From NCBI RefSeq assembly GCF_037042905.1, contig NW_026974140.1, positions 17,224,001 through 17,288,000 of the forward strand: a stretch of DNA of 64,000 bases, given 5' to 3'. Shown one piece after another: positions 36,250-47,539 of the stretch (the stretch's first letter is position 1; the number at the start of each line of letters is the position of its first letter). The stretch comes from Lytechinus pictus. Lineage: Eukaryota > Echinodermata > Echinoidea > Temnopleuroida > Toxopneustidae. A model generated the notes under the pieces. It saw only the letters and a program-made list of their open reading frames with translations, ran no database searches and was not told the origin of the DNA. Made by a program: the position numbers and the translations under genes.

Positions 36250-36720
36250 CAATTGTGAATGAAAAAAATTCTGGTACCAAGACCGATTTCTTATGTATTT
36301 TATTGTTTTTTTTATTTCTTATGTATTTCTATGTTTTTTTACTTTTTGTTTTTTATTGTATTTTCGATGGAAATCGTTCCAGACTTAATTCTAATCATAA
36401 ACAAGGCAAAATTAATTAAGTTTAATCAGTAAAAGTAGAAATAATGATAAATTTATGAATTTTGGCTAAATACACAATTTGCATTGGATTTGTACATGAA
36501 ATCATGTTTATGAGCAATTTTGGGTCTGACATGCACTTACATAATGTCGTAACCGTGTACCCGGGCATCACAAATTTGGTCTCAAAATTTGCGCGAGACT
36601 TGAAAGTAAAAAGTCAGTGAGCGGGCGCGATCAAAAAATTTTGCGCGACAGCGTAGTGATAAAATTTGTTAAGGGGGGGGGGTCAAATTGACCCCCACCC
36701 AGTTTAATAAGGGTTAAGGC
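36250..36720 (+). repeat. Dispersed family F2 copy
   Basis: The reverse complement matches 60851-61300 over most of its length: GCATTGGATTTGTACATGAA, TGACATGCACTTACATAATG, AATTTGGTCTCAAAATTTGC, and the AAGTTTAATCAGTAAAAGTA segment all recur. It ends in a G run and AAGGGTTAAGGCC. No coding capacity. Family name unknown to me. Confidence 0.8.
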
Positions 36721-36812
36721 CGTCACATGAAATGCCCTATATTCATTATTTTTCTACCAAAAGCACAATTTTTAGTAAGATTTTTAATTAATAGATCTGT
36801 TTGACATTTCAG

Positions 36813-36998
36813 GAGAAAGAGAGGGAGACACAAAACCACCTGTCTCGGTGTCACACATGAGGAGTTGAGGAGGAGATGGAAGTCGGTGAATATGACCTGG
36901 CCTGGGGGAGTTTTCCAGAAGAAGGCCCAGAATCGCCAGATGCCAGGAGTGGAGATCCTTCGTTGCTGCCCTACATGCTAGGAGGCATCGGGCAGTAG
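36813..36998 (+). other. Candidate internal exon in the nested element
   Basis: The segment is preceded by a good acceptor (TGACATTTCAG) and followed by a strong donor (TAG/GTAAGTAAG). It is GC-richer than its surroundings. From an ATG at about 36876 it encodes a 40-residue frame starting MEVGEYDLAWGSFPEEGPES and stopping exactly at the donor. Another frame across the same exon is also open for about 35 codons, so the coding frame is undecided. A further acceptor (TTATTTTTGCAG) at about 37959 could start the next exon. Together with the promoter-like region this suggests a spliced transcript, coding or not. Confidence 0.35.
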
Positions 36999-36999
36999 G

Positions 37000-37959
37000 T
37001 AAGTAAGAAGGCTATTTCAGATGTAAAGCTTATTTTTTCTGTTTGGGATCATTGGGAATCTCTATTATCAGAATCACGCGCAAACTTGGGGCACCTTATA
37101 ATCTGTCAATGGTCCTGACTGTACTTCGAGGACTCTGATATTTTTATCATTTTAATTTGTCCAATTTGTAAGCTTTTGTACTCTAAATGCATACAAAGGC
37201 TTAAAGAATGTTAATCATAGGAAGGTAAAAATTTTGAAGGATCACTTTCTTCCAATTCCCACGCTATATAACGCAATGACATGAACTTTAACTCGAGTGA
37301 CGTACGTATGCAAGAAATACAGAATTGGTGCACATGCATAGCTGATTGATTGTGCTAGTACTGGTACTAGATTCCAGGCTGACATAGTGGATCGGTTTGG
37401 ACGTTCTAATTTCAATGAAAAGTTTAGATGGTAAATTGGCGCTAATAAAATTTTGCATTGGTCGATCTCGCGATGCCAGAAAACTAATCCCACCTCAAAA
37501 TTTGTCGGATTTTTTTGCAAAATATATATTTAATTGATCCTTGACCTGAATTTAAGCCAAATCAGGCATAGGGAATGGCTGTATTTCAGCCTCGAAGTTC
37601 GAATTCTCAGTCCTGACAGTCCTGGTTACCCCATAACCATTTAAAACACATAAAAAGGCTTGAATTAAAATCGTAATTATAAAAAAATAATGTTTTATGT
37701 GTTAAATAAATTGATTCTAAAATTTCCTTCCTTATACAGAGATGGTCAAAGGTCTTGAGGGCATCATGCCCCCCCCCCCCGACTTGACTTTACATGTTAA
37801 TATTTGAAGTATAAAATATGTAACAAACCCCACATCGTTTTTTAATCATTTAAAATAAATTGGAAATTAATATTGAAACCATCTAGTTTTTAATGAAGAT
37901 TAATAAATAGTTTATGTAGAAAAGGTTTTTATGTTTCTCTTCTTCTGTTATTTTTGCAG
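37000..37959. other. Probable intron or spacer
   Basis: No repeat or gene recognised between the two candidate exons. A C run at about 37770 and a 92-codon minus-strand frame without motifs are the only items seen. Confidence 0.35.
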
Positions 37960-38239
37960 ATGCTGTAATTTGAAATGGAAGGTGTCCTACCAATAAATTT
38001 TCATCCCACCTGAACTGCCTTGCCTGCCTGCTCTATTTTTCATCATCGTTCGTTTCGGCCTGTATGAAGTGAATTTCACATTGATTGGTGGAGCTGCTAA
38101 GTTGGCATTACAGGGCCACACCGGGGTATGATCCTTGGAGTTGAACATCATGACTGCTGGTCGGCGAAGGGGATGGGATCGATCAATGTCGCATGGAGTA
38201 AGATCGATACCAATCTGCTTTGCTTCATTTCGAACAATC

Positions 38240-38635
38240 TCATACGGATACGGATATTATTGCGACAGGAGTACTGCTCGATGTGGTCAAGCCTATTTGA
38301 CAAAGCATTATGGTGTTAGTCATGTTATCAGAAACAGATTTTTTAAAATCACGGAGTTGCTTCAATTTAGTATCGATAGATATTTCAAGAACGTATGGAC
38401 TAGTGAGCTTTTCATCAAGAATTTCACGCAATTTATTTTCGCGCTTATCTATGTCATCATTGAGTTTTTGTCTCTCGCGTTCCATTGCCACGGCCACCGC
38501 TCTTTGAACGACTGTATCAATATGATCTAGGTATGCTGGGCTTTGTTTAGATCCAGTTAATGATGAAGCAGAGGATAGTGTACATGCGTTAGCCGAGTGC
38601 AAGCGGCCTCTTGATCTGGTGGATATCTTAGACAT
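38240..38635 (-). CDS. Hypothetical coiled-coil protein, probably a partial first exon
   Basis: A 131-codon minus-strand frame begins MSKISTRSRGRLHSANACTL in a good start context (AACATGT). Residues about 1-33 are Ser/Arg-rich. Residues about 36-95 are highly charged with heptad-like spacing (for example VVQRAVAVAMERERQKLNDD, then KRENKLREILDEKL), which predicts a coiled coil. Residues after about 97 lose this character, so the real exon may end earlier at a splice site. Overlapping plus-strand frames also exist. It lies within the CCCTGATAGCAGA element and could be a worn accessory protein of that element or captured host sequence. I do not recognise the family. Confidence 0.35.
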   Translation of the reverse strand: MSKISTRSRGRLHSANACTLSSASSLTGSKQSPAYLDHIDTVVQRAVAVAMERERQKLNDDIDKRENKLREILDEKLTSPYVLEISIDTKLKQLRDFKKSVSDNMTNTIMLCQIGLTTSSSTPVAIISVSV

Positions 38636-38964
38636 GTTGTTAGAGATTACGTAATGATATAATTGAAAAATGGGATGGGCTGTGCATCTGCCAACTCACC
38701 AGTCAACCAATTAGAGACGGCCTTCCAAAGTGACACAGCACGAAAATATCAATATGGGACTGGTCTAGTCAACACATAGATCCTGAAAAAAACCATGGAG
38801 ACCGCAGACGCAAAATGACTTCCATACATAAAGATATGATGCACAATTTCCAGTGGGTTAAAAAAACTGAACACATGCTATGCAGATACACAGACTATCA
38901 TAAGAACTTTATCAAGCATAGGAAATCTGGTATGAAATCTCTCAGCTCACATAAAAAGCCAACG

Positions 38965-40265
38965 TAGCTACATGTAGGGAAGAAAATGAAAATGCGTAAT
39001 TGCTGAGAAATTAGCAAAATAAGCATGTAATTCTATCAAATGTCAGTTATTTTTCGAATCGATTATAATACACTGTCCCACATATGCTTTTCTGTGTTCA
39101 TAGCGATCATCAGAATTATCGATTTTAAGTTTAAAAAATTCATGATTTTACAAAGATACAAGTTTACATTAATGTACCAGATGTAGATTATGTACAATAT
39201 ATTGACCATTAACTTTGATTCTATAGATTTTCTCAAGAAATAATTGTTTGCTGCAACTACTGTCTTTTCCTTCTAAGTGATAGTGTAATACAACAGTTCC
39301 ACAAACTATTTTCATCAGACTTATTTATGTATGATTCTTTCACCCAAATGCCAGCTTCCATAAATCCTGAAAACTTTGCAACTCAGGCATTTTTTTTTAC
39401 ATACAGTATATTTTTTCCTACATTACATAGTTGCCTTAAGTTAATAGCCCACCTCTAGTAGTAACTATCTTAAAAGAGTTCGAACAGAATCCAACAGAAT
39501 TACCAGCGAAGTGTATGTATATATAAAAGATGTGTGCCAAATAGCTCGGGAAGAAAATGTGTAATTGCTGAGAAATGAGCAAAATAAGCATGTAATTCTA
39601 TCAAATGTCAAGTATTTTTCGAATCAATCATAATACACTGTCCTGTCCCACATATGCTTTTCTGTGTTAGTGATCATCAGAATTATTGATTTTAAGTTCA
39701 AAATTCATGATTTTACAAAGATACAAGTTTACATTAATTTACCAGGGCCCCGTCTTACAAAGAGTTATGATTGATCCGATCAATCGCAACTATGGACGGC
39801 CAGCAACGTTAACATCTATTAAGCATGTTTGTTCAAAATATTTTCTAGCTATGATGTGTGTTCATGCATTCATTGTTTTCTCAAAAATTTGCTGCGCTTC
39901 TCTTTGCATACATAGGACATTGTGCAAATTTTTCGTAGAAAAAAATTATGACACTGATGGGTTTCCTTAGAGTTATGATTGATCGGATCAATGGTAACTC
40001 TTTGTAAGACGGGGCCCAGATCTAGATTATGTACAATATTTTGACAATTAACCTTAATTTAAAAGACTTTCCGAAGAATTAATTGTTTGCTGCAACTACT
40101 CTCTTTTACCCCTAAGTGATAGTGTAATACAACCCAAACTTTTCATAAGAAGTAATGTACATGTATGATTCTTTCACCCAAATGCGAGCTTCCATAAATC
40201 CTGAAATTATTCCAACTCAGGTATTTTTTTTTACATACATTACATAGTTGTCTAAAGTTGAAGGT
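38965..40265 (+). repeat. F1-derived tandem duplication, second copy carrying a MITE
   Basis: Two copies of about 460 bp, starting near 38975 and 39548, share GGGAAGAAAATG, GAGCAAAATAAGCATGTAAT (one base differs), CACTGTCC, ATTCATGATTTTACAAAGAT, TTTGCTGCAACTACT and ATGATTCTTTCACCCAAATG in order. The second copy is interrupted by the MITE at 39746-40016, while the first retains the empty site TACCAGATGTAGA. Both resemble F1, with longer 3' sequence than the 59636 copy. Confidence 0.85.
39746..40016. mobile_element. 271 bp MITE, second copy, inverted
   Basis: Ends GGCCCCGTCTTACAAAGAGT on both sides, flanked by CAG at 39743-39745 and 40017-40019. The interior is the reverse complement of the copy at 3741-4014: GGACGGCCAGCAACGTTAAC here corresponds to the ATGTTGACATTGCTGGCC region there. 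The empty site in the neighbouring duplicate at about 39180 confirms the CAG duplication. Confidence 0.92.
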
Positions 40266-40794
40266 ATATTTAATTACAATTTCAACGAAAAAGCTTTATT
40301 CTTGGAAATCATTATGCCTCTGTTATGTATTAATGTGTATTTATACATGTACAATTGTATGTATTGGTATAACAAACATTGTAATTTCATTCCTTTGACC
40401 CTAATACTGCATTTTCATAGAATGATAGAAAAGTGGTTTTTTTTTCAATCTATTTAGAGTTTTCAACTTTTTGTTTTCCTTTTTTTTTGCTGGTAATATC
40501 ATGTTATGCAACTTTTATTTATTAATAGAATATTTGCCACGATTTCGTAATTGAAATGCGTACATGTATTTGATTTCGTTTTCCATTTTTGTATATATTC
40601 GTTTTTTTTTTTTGGGGGGGGGGTCATGTTCTTGAGACTGAGACAAGTTATGCAAGGCCCTGGCATGGAGGATCATTATATTGTTACTGGGAATGCTAGA
40701 CATTGTCAGACCACCTCAGTAGTCACCAAATATAGATAATCCTCAATGACAAGGTCTTTGAAGTGATGTGTGTATGTACATTGCATGTAGAATT

Positions 40795-41395
40795 TAATGT
40801 TAAGGTCATTATCACGTCAGAATACGTTAAGATATCATAGTTGACTCCAAAAGACGTCATATTCATTTCAATATGCGACGTCAATATGACGTCTATTACT
40901 AGTCAGCAATATGTTGCAAAGTCGTCATTCAGACGTCGTAGATGACTTATAAAGACGTCATAATTACATCAATATGACGTCTGAAACTGGTCAGGAATAC
41001 GTTACAAAGTTGTCATTAAGACGTCGTAGATGACTTTTAAAGACGTCATAATTACATCAATATGACGTCTAAAACCGGTCAGGAACACGTTGCACGGATG
41101 TCATTAAGACGTCGTGGTTGACTCTCGAAGACGTCATAATCACGTCAATACACGACGTCAATCTGACCCTTGATACTGGTCCGGAAAACGTTGTAAAAAC
41201 GTTGCAAAGACGTCATTAAGACGTCGTAGTCACTCTTGGAGACGTCATAATGACGTCAATATACGACGTCATAATGACGTTATTCGCGGGTGCAAGATCC
41301 CGTGATTAAGACGTCATGTTACGACGTCAATATGACGTGAGACTCGTCGTAAAAATGACGTAAATAAAACGTCATTTTTACCAGTTTCTGCTATC
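40795..41395 (+). repeat. Right subterminal array, TGACGTC-rich units of about 90-100 bp
   Basis: Units share AAAGACGTCATAATTACATC, AATATGACGTCT, ACTGGTCAGGAATACGTTAC and GTCATTAAGACGTCGTAGAT. Perfect or near TGACGTCA (CRE/ATF-type) palindromes are frequent, ending next to the terminal TCTGCTATCAGGG. Unit length and sequence differ from the left array, but the shared ACGTC core suggests transposase or host-factor binding sites. Confidence 0.85.
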
Positions 41396-41399
41396 AGGG

Positions 41400-42625
41400 T
41401 GTTCTACAAATTATATGGTGAAGCCAATTTAAAAGGAGGTGAGGCAAGTTTCAATGGAGGTTTTTAAAAAGAATAAACTGTTCTACAAATTTAAAAGGAG
41501 GCGAGTCAAGTTTCAATTAATGGAGGTTTTTAAAAAGAATAAACTGTATTATGGTGAAGCCAATTCAAAAGGAGGTGAGGCAAGTTTCAATGGAGGTTTT
41601 TTAAAAGAATAAACTGTTCTACAAATTTAAAAGGAGGTGAGGCAAGTTTCAATGGAGGTTTTTAAAAAGAATAAACTGTTCTACAAATTATGGTGAAGCC
41701 AATTTAAAAGGAGGTGAGGCAAGTTTCAATGGAGGTTTTTAAAAAGAATAAACTGTATTATATGGTGAAGCCAATTTAAAAGGAGGTGAGGCAAGTTTCA
41801 ATGGAGGTTTTTAAAAAGAATAAACTGTACTACAAAGCCAATTTAAAAGGAGGTGAGGCAAGTTTCAATGGAGGTTTTTTTTTTAAAGAATAAATCAAGT
41901 TTCAATTAATGGAGGTTTTTAAAAAGAATAAACCGTATTATATGGTGAAGCCAATTCAAAAGGAGGTGAGGCAAGTTTCAATGGAGGTTTTTAAAAAGAA
42001 TAAACTGTACTACAAATTATGGTGAAGCCAATTTAAAAGGAGGTGAGGCAAGTTTCAATGGAGGTTTTTAAAAAGAATAAACTGTTCTACAAATTATATG
42101 GTGAAGCCAATTTAAAAGGAGGTGAGGCAAGTTTCAATGGAGGTTTTTAAAAAGAATAAACTGTTCTACAAATTTAAAAGGAGGCGAGGCAAGTTTCAAT
42201 GGAGGTTTTTAAAAAGAATAAATTACTGTTCTACAAATTATGGTGAAGCCAATTTAAAAGGAGGTGAGGCAAGTTTCAATGGAGGTTTTTTAAAAGAATA
42301 AACTGTTCTACAAATTTAAAAGGAGGTGAGGCAAGTTTCAATGGAGGTTTTTAAAAAGAATAAACTGTACTACAAATTATGGTGAAGCCAATTTAAAAGG
42401 AGGTGAGGCAAGTTTTAATGGAGGTTTTTTAAAAGAATAAACTGTATCATGGTGAAGCCAATTTAAAAGGAGGTGAGACAAGTTTCAATGGAGGTTTTTT
42501 AAACGAATAAACTGTATTACAAATTAAAAAGGAGGCGAGGCAAGTTTCAATGGAGGTTTTTTAAAAGAATAAACTGTATTATGGTGAATTAGCCAATAGG
42601 AGGTGAGGCAAGTTTCAATGGAGAT
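41400..42625 (+). repeat. Left-arm tandem array, inner part
   Basis: Continues the 62-77 bp units of 32996-33783 after the nested element, to GGAGATTAGGTCACAG where the loop begins. Variant units such as TTTCAATTAATGGAGG occur at 33600, 41510 and 41889, showing duplication of blocks of units. Confidence 0.95.
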
Positions 42626-43157
42626 TAGGTCACAGACATCAGTATACATGTATACCCAAAATATTTCCTATTCGCATGTCGTACATAATCATTTGAGGGT
42701 CTACTTCCAATATGGCTTATGACTGGTGAAATGTTAGCCCATGAGGTCAAAGTGCATGGTATAACAGTCATGTCCTCAAAAAGCATATTCTTTCACCCAA
42801 GTGATATTTGTGACTACAGAGATTTTGCATATTTATGAGCTTGATGAAGACCAAAACACAAGCCACGAGAGGAATATGATGAATCTGGCCAATTTGCTCA
42901 TTAGCATAGGGACCTGCACTCTGACTGATAAGTTTTTAATCTCCTGAATTCTTTGAAAGGATCAAAATGAAAATTACCTCTTGTGTGAGTGAAGATTTTT
43001 AGTCAAATTTATATTGTCAGCAAGGTCATGTTAAAAATGTAAATATATAATATATTCTTGGTCTAGCAAAGGCAGTGCCATAAATTTTGACTGCATGTAG
43101 TTGAGAATCCATCTAGTTAGTCATAAAACATCAACGGCTAATTGTATCCATTCAACT

Positions 43158-44634
43158 CAGGCGCGTAGCCAGGGGGGCGGTGGGGGCGGTCGCCCCCCCC
43201 CAAAAAAAAAAAAAAACGTCCCCAAAAAGAAAAAAAAAGAAGGGAAAAAAGAGAGGAGAAAAGGAAAAGCGAAGGGAGGAAAGGGTAGAAAGGTAGCTTT
43301 GTGGGTTTTTCTTCTTCTTTATTTTTTTTCTAAAAAGAGAAACTCATTCACTCTTGCTCTCAATTTATATATATGAATTTTGCTTCCGCGCTGCGCGCGA
43401 TTAAATGACAACAATTCTTTGTTTCCCTCACCTTTTCTTTAACCCTGTTTTTCCACCTCAGCTATACGTGTTTCTTGCCAGTTCAAGTTCAAATGTATAC
43501 ATGAAGGCATGGAATTAGAGTAAGGTTAGGCCGAAGTGTATGAAGTTATTTTTTTTCTTCAAATTGATCGCGCAACTTCTAGACGGGTCGGCTCCGGGCT
43601 GGTCAAATCTTTATATCAATTTCTGCCAACACCTCCATGTAGGCAACTTCTCCCGACTTTCAGCTCATTACTAAACAACCATAATTTGGGGGCAAACAGG
43701 TTTCTAATTTAAAAAGAGGAAGATATAAAATTCGTGTCATATTAAATAAAAAAGTACAATATTTTTTAAATCAAATTTTATTTAATTTCATGTCATTTCT
43801 CTGCACATTCATCTTTTGTCGTCTTTTGCGCCCTCAGTTTGAAATTTTGAATGACAGTTAGGTTAATTTCTTTATCATTCAAAATGAAGTGCTTCAGGAT
43901 TAGGCAAAGAAATTATATATCATCCTTTTTTATATAATTTCAATAAATCACAGATATTTCAACTTTTTGAGCGGCATTTTCCTTGTAATGAAGTTCAATA
44001 ATTTTAGAAAATCAATTGAATTAGAGCCGATGGGGTATTAGAGATATCTGCATTTGATGAAACGTCCGCCCTTTGAAATTTCAGAGTTTCGAATTGCTCT
44101 GCACGGGGAGGAATATCTTCCTCGATCCCGGCATAAACCCTTCTTCTCCTCTGTTTTGCGACTTAATTAAATATGCACTGTTACTAAATTGTTTGTAATC
44201 AAACCTGATCTTTCCAAGGAAAGCATTCAATATGACTTAGAGAATACCCTTTTCTCGGGATTCTTTTCTTTGCCAAAAAAAATGATAAAACGCTTTAGCT
44301 TCCGCGCTTCGCGCGGGGTAATTATTATTATAATTTCCTCCATTTATCCCTTTTTGTGCGTTCACAAACACTTTTGAAAACAAGGTTCAAAATCACAATA
44401 TAGTCAACTGAATTGGAGCTGATATAGGTACTAGAGACAAGAGAGACGGCCCCTTTTCATTTTAATTTATGAAACACCGAAAGCTTCGCGCTTCGCGCGG
44501 GAGGGGGAAACTCCCCCTCCCTGCACCCACTCCCTAGGGAGCGCGCTTCGCGCGCTCTGTAAGTGTTGGCACCGTTGGCACGCTTCGCGTGCATTTACCG
44601 CCCCCTCCAAAATGAAATCCTGGCTACGCGGTTG
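43158..44634. mobile_element. hAT-like element 'GCGTAGCC', copy 2, 8 bp TSD
   Basis: The ends are CAGGCGCGTAGCCAGG and CCTGGCTACGCGGTTG, with a perfect 8 bp duplication ATTCAACT (43150-43157 and 44635-44642). It is the reverse complement of the family copy at 25255-26641, with many substitutions. Shared parts include GAATTTTGCTTCCGCGCTGC near the left and GAAAGCTTCGCGC and CGCTTCGCGTGCATTTACCG near the right. It is 1477 bp, with no credible transposase frame. Confidence 0.9.
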
Positions 44635-46186
44635 ATTCAACTTAGGGTTTCTTACGATACTTGCTAATGTTAAATCATGGAAGAATCACCTGTGTAAATA
44701 ATGATACATTGTTTGTTAGCATTAATCGGCATTGAGGCTGATCAATTTCTTTGATAACTATTTGATGCAAGATTACATGACCTTTTTGTTTTATTCAGTA
44801 TATTTAGAATGTCTCATAGCATTTTGAACATAATTTGCGACCATTTTTGCTGCCCACTCAACAGTCTTTGTAGATGTTTGTGCAAAAACTTGATAAGAAT
44901 GCATGCCGTTATCACACAGTACTTGCCAACTTTTAGTATCTTTTATCATGATCCTAGGCCTGCCAGTACTGAAAATAAACGTATTTTAAACTGTATTATA
45001 GCGTATATTTTTATTTACTCAAAATGCAGTTGCTTTCCATGATCATGTCCTGGTTTTATAATACTTGCTGTTAACTAATGTAATTGTCACTTGTTTTTTT
45101 CTAACAGCGAGAATATATTGCTATATGTGTCCAGCCACCCCAATACCAACAATAAATACATTGATTTAAAGATTCTCATTGATCTTGAACAATCACATCC
45201 TAAGCTGTAAAATTATTTATCTTGTTAATATTGATCAATAATATCCCTCGCTAGTACTTGATTGAATGCGAATAAGTTTGGGGAGAGTTTCAACAAATAA
45301 GAGAACAAGATTTGGGGTTCACTTAAGCATGCGATGTGTAATATGTAGTTCAACTACTTAGCAGTGAGCAAAACACGGATATCAAAGTCTTGTATTTTGT
45401 CTTCAACTTTTACAACCTCACATTTTGACAGTATGAAGAATTTTTTTTTCGGATAAACCAATATTCTAAATATGCGTTTGGAAAACTGAATTACTATTTT
45501 GGTTATTTTTTACGAACCTTCCCTGGCAACTTATTGTTGATATTTGGGTGGCTGGCCACATTTTGTTTTGTTGAGAAAAAATATCAAAGAGTATATGAAA
45601 AAAATATTTATGTAAAAAAGCTTGCCTAGCTGTTGGTATTTTCTTCTGTTGTACTTTGTCATGTAACTCTGATAGATTTAATTTCGTTACACAAAATGGG
45701 GTTCAGTATTCAGAAAAACCATTAACCTTGCCTCAACCACAACAGTACTTGCCAAACTGGATATATCAACATTATATCAAGCTAAGTAGAAGAACTTAAT
45801 GATCATGTAGATACCATTAAGTGCATACATATGTAATGTATTTCAAGCTGTATGACATAGATATTCTTTTCCATCCAACATCAGCTTCTACTATTTTTTT
45901 AAGGTTAGTATTTATTCATGTTGGCAAATTGTGAAATAGTTCATGTTGAAATATGTTGCATTACCTGTCATGCATTTCTAATGTTATTTTTTAGAATATA
46001 TTCTGTCATCATTTTCAGTACATAAAAGTTTATTCAATGTATGCCTTTACCAAAGTTGGCCATAAGCACAGTGGGTACTAACTATCACTAAAGACAACAC
46101 GACAATTACTCAAAATATATAGCCTTATAAATGTACAAGTCAATAAAATCTACTATGACTACATAGCTTTTCTTTGTGCAACACAG

Positions 46187-46419
46187 TCATATTTCATTTG
46201 GATCAATTCAAAATTGAGTGGTGTTTTGGGGGTAATGCTATGGTAACTGCAGTTCTGTTGTCCTCTGACAGTTGGTGTTGTAATGATGTGATTGGCAGTG
46301 TGTGGACGTCATGTTATAAGAGAAAAAAGAAAGTTAAAGTGACAGTGTTGGCTTTGAAATGGACTCAACCTATGAAAGTTAAAGTTTGTGCTGCAGAAAC
46401 TGGTGTGGTAGTGGGATGA
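46187..46419 (+). CDS. Candidate terminal exon, unknown product
   Basis: An acceptor-like CTTTGTGCAACACAG precedes an open frame ending in TGA at 46417-46419. It gives about 76 residues, including KIEWCFGGNAMVTAVLLSSD, VWTSCYKRKKKVKVTVLALK and AAETGVVVG at the end. Mixed third-codon bases and Trp/Cys content look more coding-like than neighbouring frames. No domain is recognised and no upstream exon was located. It lies in the foldback loop, so it could be a remnant of an element-encoded protein. It may equally be chance. Confidence 0.25.
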
Positions 46420-46438
46420 TAATGATGATGAGGAACAT

Positions 46439-46816
46439 GGCCGGTATTCAATGCTACTCTTAAAGCCACAATTCTAAGTATATTTTACTCAGTATTTTGC
46501 AAAAGTAAAGTACTTATCCATCTTTGGTATTCAATTGCATTTTTTTTTGGCTAAATATTTTGCTTAAATGTAAGTCAGCCATCTACTAGTCTTAAGTCTA
46601 CATATACAAAAATGATACGCACAGAAATACATTCACATATTTGGCACTATTTGGCTCAAAATTTATAACATCACAATGGGTATTAGTATTTACTTCAATT
46701 TGGATAAGGTAAATTCTGAGATCTGATCTGCATCAAGTTTAAGCATTTTGTTAAGCCAGCCAAATTGCTAAGTAAAATACTTACAAAATGAAAACTTAGA
46801 ATTTAATAGGCGGCCG
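46439..46816. mobile_element. MITE with GGCCGGTATTCAA-type ends
   Basis: GGCCGGTATTCAATGCTACT at the left is mirrored imperfectly at the right by ATTTAATAGGCGGCCG. Inside, AAAGTAAAGTACTTATCC and AAGTAAAATACTTACAAAAT are also inverted relatives. The target duplication is not clear. About 378 bp, non-coding. Confidence 0.5.
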
Positions 46817-47539
46817 AGGTATTATTTTTTTTCCAGAGGACATGTTCAGATTTCTTGTTGACAAAGGATGACGACGTGATGATTATTTTGCATAACCTGG
46901 CTTATCAAAAAATATATTATGTATATTCCATTTCAGTGATAATTGCATTTTTGGGGAGGGGATATTACATATTTGGGGAATAGAAATGTTCAAAATTAAT
47001 GCATACTTAACCTAATTACGCAGGGGGGGGGGGGGGCTCTGAGCTCTGTGATTAAAAAAAAAAGTCTTTTGCATGTTTTGCGAAGCCCGGGTACTGGGTT
47101 CTGAAAATTACCAAACAATTTGAAGGTACATATCAGACAAAAATGACTCAAAATTGTGATATTTGTGTATACCACGTCAATGGAATATGCGTTTTCAACC
47201 AAAATTCATAAATGCCTAATTGTTTTTAGTTTTGTTGAACTAAACTGATTTATTTTATGCTGTTACGAGAGTCCCAGCAAAGTTCGTTGAAAAAAAAAAC
47301 AATGCAATACAAAAGTACAAAACCCAAGAATTATTAAAAAAAACACCACAAAGAGTTTCTAAACCAAAAATTAGACCATTTGGAGCTTTATTTGGGGAGT
47401 TAGAGGAATAGGTATAGTATACTAATTATGCACAAATGAGCATAATCAATTAATATCAATTTGCATGAAATAAATAACTACACAATTTTGTGGATTATTA
47501 CAAGCAATTGCAATCTATTTCTTCACTATTCATTGTTTT

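Larger units (their letters stand above)
33784..41399. mobile_element. 7.6 kb element with CCCTGATAGCAGA ends, nested in left arm
   Basis: CCCTGATAGCAGA begins the element and TCTGCTATCAGGG ends it, a perfect 13 bp inverted repeat. It interrupts a tandem unit after AATAAACTG, and the unit resumes with TGTTCTAC. Since intact units read AATAAACTGTTCTAC, TG is duplicated, a 2 bp target duplication. CCC-type ends, a 2 bp duplication and subterminal arrays would suit a CACTA/EnSpm-like element, but no transposase is recognised, so this is a guess. It carries TGACGTCA-rich subterminal repeats, a promoter-like region, splice-flanked exons, a coiled-coil frame, other dispersed repeats and two small MITEs. 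Confidence 0.85.
42626..47539. other. Loop of the giant foldback element
   Basis: Single-copy DNA between the inverted arrays. It contains the hAT-like element at 43158-44634, a candidate exon at 46187-46419 and a MITE at 46439-46816. About 44650-46180 and 46820-47539 hold no recognised feature apart from a G run near 47024. No transposase or replication gene is recognised, so the element may be non-autonomous, or its gene may be too divergent or too intron-rich to see by eye. Confidence 0.6.

Noticed and set aside
38135..38530. 131-codon plus-strand frame overlapping the coiled-coil frame
   Set aside because: The minus-strand frame has the better start context and a structured composition. 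The plus frame ends in hydrophobic low-information sequence.
43101..43376. 91-codon Lys/Arg/Gly-rich frame
   Set aside because: It reads through homopolymer and purine tracts at the end of a hAT-like element. The counterpart at 26392-26710 is the same artefact.
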